In this document: one piece after another, positions 6,116 to 6,935 of the stretch
Numbering within the stretch: position 1 is the stretch's first letter
Layout: every line of letters starts with the position of its first letter
NCBI GenBank assembly: GCA_031259035.1
Contig: JAIRLZ010000201.1
Span: 1-6,935 of the forward strand
DNA: 6,935 nucleotides
DNA from: Treponema sp.
Lineage (GTDB): Bacteria; Spirochaetota; Spirochaetia; Treponematales; Breznakiellaceae
Reading direction: 5' to 3'
Notes under the pieces: model-generated
Told to the model about the DNA's origin: nothing
Databases searched by the model: none
What the model saw: the letters and a program-made list of their open reading frames with translations, nothing else
Position numbers and translations under genes: made by a program

Positions 6116-6215
6116 GGAACTGTTCAGAAATAACATGACCGTTTGGTCATGTTATTTCTGAATTGCGTAAGCAATTAAAACAAAATGCACAGCATTTTGT
6201 TTATGAACAGTTCCT
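6115..6215 (+). repeat. 101-bp cloverleaf-forming repeat, copy 2
   Basis: Same length and orientation as 4977-5077. The terminal inverted repeat AGGAACTGTTCA (6115-6126) is perfect with 6204-6215. Hairpins: 6127-6140/6145-6158 with loop GTTT (14 bp, extendable to 16 bp as CAG/CTG); 6161-6166/6171-6176 with GNRA loop GTAA; 6178-6188/6192-6202 with loop ACA and a perfect 11-bp stem. Unpaired junction bases are 6159-6160, 6177 and 6203. It begins on the last base of the binding-protein stop codon. The flanks TAA (6113-6115) and TAG (6215-6217) are only a partial target duplication. The element is more regular than copy 1, so it may be the less decayed copy. Confidence 0.92.
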
Positions 6216-6238
6216 AGCGCGCCGTCTAGAGGGTTAGA

Positions 6239-6261
6239 GCGGATTTCATTAAGAAATCCGC
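6239..6261 (+). terminator. Stem-loop downstream of the operon, weak terminator candidate
   Basis: GCGGATTTC (6239-6247) pairs perfectly with GAAATCCGC (6253-6261) around the loop ATTAA, followed by ATTGTTTGGG, which is only a poor T-tract. GGTTAG (6232-6237) and CTAACC (6283-6288) could close a larger structure around it. It may assist the stronger terminator at 6315-6360. Confidence 0.45.
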
Positions 6262-6314
6262 ATTGTTTGGGAGGCTTGTGAACTAACCAACCGGGTTATT
6301 GAACAAGTCCAATG

Positions 6315-6360
6315 AAAGCGCCTTCAAATCACTGATAGGGGAGGCGCTTTGTTTTTTATT
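6315..6360 (+). terminator. Intrinsic terminator of the importer operon
   Basis: AAAGCGCCT (6315-6323) and AGGCGCTTT (6342-6350) form a perfect 9-bp GC-rich stem with an 18-nt loop, followed at once by GTTTTTTATT (6351-6360). This is a textbook rho-independent terminator on the plus strand, about 200 bp after the binding-protein stop. On the minus strand the stem is followed by CATTGG, so it should act in one direction only. Confidence 0.85.
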
Positions 6361-6376
6361 CGCAGTGGAGTCTCAT

Positions 6377-6666
6377 ACCCCGCCCCTTGGGGCGGTTGGC
6401 ATTATAGCGCCGCCAACAAAAATGGCAGCAGGCGGGTTTGCTCCGCAAACCATCACCGTTACATAATTTCCTTACAGTCGAACCAAAGGTTCGCAAACCG
6501 AAGGTTCGCCGAACCTCGTAAATAATGCAAGGCTTGCAAGACACCCCGCCCCAAGGTCTAAACTTGACCCACAATGCGGATTCGCCGCCTGTTTTAGGAC
6601 GGATTTTTCCCTTGGCGTGTTCCGCCCCGGATCGGAATAGGCGCTTGACAGGGGGATGCGGGGCGG
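6377..6666. repeat. Cluster of REP-like palindromes in non-coding DNA next to the transposase
   Basis: About 300 bp without a credible gene but dense in short palindromes: CCGCCCC-TT-GGGGCGG (6380-6395); GTTGGC/GCCAAC (6395-6400 with 6412-6417); GGTTTGC-TCC-GCAAACC (6435-6451); CGAACC-AAA-GGTTCG (6479-6493); AGGTTCG-C-CGAACCT (6502-6516); and CCGCCCC (6622-6628) with GGGGCGG (6660-6666). The motif ACCCCGCCCC plus two bases plus GG occurs twice (6377-6390, 6543-6556). REP-associated transposases are known to lie beside such palindromes, so these may be their targets. The region is GC-rich compared with the operon. Confidence 0.65.
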
Positions 6667-6669
6667 ATT

Positions 6670-6686
6670 GCCGGGCTTATCCCGGC
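6670..6686. repeat. REP-like hairpin holding the transposase stop codon in its loop
   Basis: GCCGGG (6670-6675) and CCCGGC (6681-6686) form a 6-bp GC stem around a 5-nt loop. The TAA that would end the frame-corrected transposase (6679-6677) lies in that loop. Confidence 0.55.
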
Positions 6687-6935
6687 GCGGGGGCGGCGGG
6701 AAAGGGGAAAACAAGCGGAAACCAGAGGGTTCCCGCGTTTCGCCCGCCACGGGGTCTGACCCTATGGGTCGGAACCGCCGCCTGTCCACCGGTCTCCCCC
6801 TCCTCTTCAGCCGGCTCCCCTCCACTATCCGCGACCAGTACCGGTCCCCCCAGATGCGCCCGCTCCTCCCCTCCTCCCGGTTATACCGTCGCGCGAAGAC
6901 CTGTTTCAGCCGCTTCATGATTGCGGGAAGCTCCC
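6677..6935 (-). pseudogene. REP-associated tyrosine transposase (IS200/Y1-like), C-terminal part, apparently frameshifted
   Basis: The frame enters from the right edge; the five codons before ATG 6918 are open (ELPAI), so this ATG is internal and the N-terminus with the HUH and first catalytic motifs is outside. IMKRLKQVFARRYNREEGRS followed by GRIWGDRYWSRIVEG matches the typical C-terminal half of the catalytic domain in REP-associated (Y1) transposases (pattern R-x-x-R-Y-N-R, G-R-x-G, R-Y-W-S-R-I-V-E). After VEG (to 6817) the reading frame continues as Arg/Pro-rich nonsense to 6472. Shifting by one base inside the C-run 6817-6820 instead gives EPAEEEGETGGQAAVPTHRV and a short tail ending at TAA 6677, which looks like a natural C-terminus. 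I infer a one-base loss in a G-run: a pseudogene, a sequencing error or, less likely, programmed slippage. Single-strand transposases of this group act on hairpin-forming DNA. Confidence 0.65.

Noticed and set aside
6296..6310. TTATTGAACAAGTCC as a remnant of a third 101-bp element end
   Set aside because: It resembles the right terminal repeat but needs two indels or mismatches over 15 bases and has no adjoining arms; chance is likely.
6472..6816. Arg/Pro-rich C-terminal extension of the transposase frame
   Set aside because: The other frame gives a more natural tail ending at 6677, so this part is read as out-of-frame nonsense through non-coding palindromic DNA.
6525..6920. Plus-strand 131-codon open frame at the right edge
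   Set aside because: It is antisense to the transposase and the REP-like region, Pro/Arg/Ala-rich from GC-rich DNA, without motif.
1..6935. CRISPR array or defence system
   Set aside because: No regularly spaced direct repeats with unique spacers and no Cas-like or toxin/defence gene were seen; the only long direct repeat is the pair bracketing the binding-protein gene.

Overview
The window reads as part of a spirochaete chromosome, probably a Treponema-like lineage such as those of termite guts. This is a judgement from protein style: permissive lipoprotein-type signal sequences ending in CGCPNFANG and SLWANGNAQ, a lipoprotein with GNFVAVA-type propeller repeats, and an REP-associated (IS200-like) transposase. 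No rRNA or marker gene is present, so the taxonomy is tentative. Base composition is mosaic: the left-edge gene and the right-edge transposase region are GC-rich, while the central transporter operon is more AT-rich.

Layout. 1-663 (minus): N-terminal 221 codons of a lipoprotein that runs off the left edge. 664-1091: gene-poor, with two large inverted repeats, a possible minus-strand promoter, a 23-nt dispersed repeat and a short decayed copy of a LacI-type regulator end. 1092-2216 (minus): an AraR-architecture regulator (GntR-type winged helix plus LacI-type sensor). 2217-2504: AT-rich divergent promoter region, then a 122-nt leader closed by a perfect 10-bp stem just before the Shine-Dalgarno of the next gene. 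2505-6115 (plus): a sugar ABC importer with tandem ATPase (RbsA/MglA-like), RbsC-like permease and RbsB-like binding protein. 6239-6360: two stem-loops, the second a good intrinsic terminator. 6361-6676: palindrome-dense, REP-like DNA. 6677-6935 (minus): C-terminal part of an REP-associated tyrosine transposase with an apparent 1-base frameshift.

How it works together. The divergent regulator very likely senses a sugar or derivative and controls the importer, and possibly itself. The binding protein captures the ligand in the periplasm; permease and ATPase move it inside. No kinase or isomerase is in the window, and the binding protein lacks the Asp-Arg pair used by RbsB for ribose, so the ligand is unknown.

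The most unusual feature is a pair of 101-bp elements in the same orientation (4977-5077 and 6115-6215, 89 of 101 bases identical). Each begins on the last base of a stop codon, and the two bracket the binding-protein gene exactly. Each has 12-bp terminal inverted repeats and three internal hairpins, so as RNA or single-stranded DNA it can fold into a nearly fully paired four-way cloverleaf. One arm has its loop inverted between the copies (AAAC versus GTTT), and another keeps a GNRA tetraloop despite a base change. I recognise no named repeat family in it.
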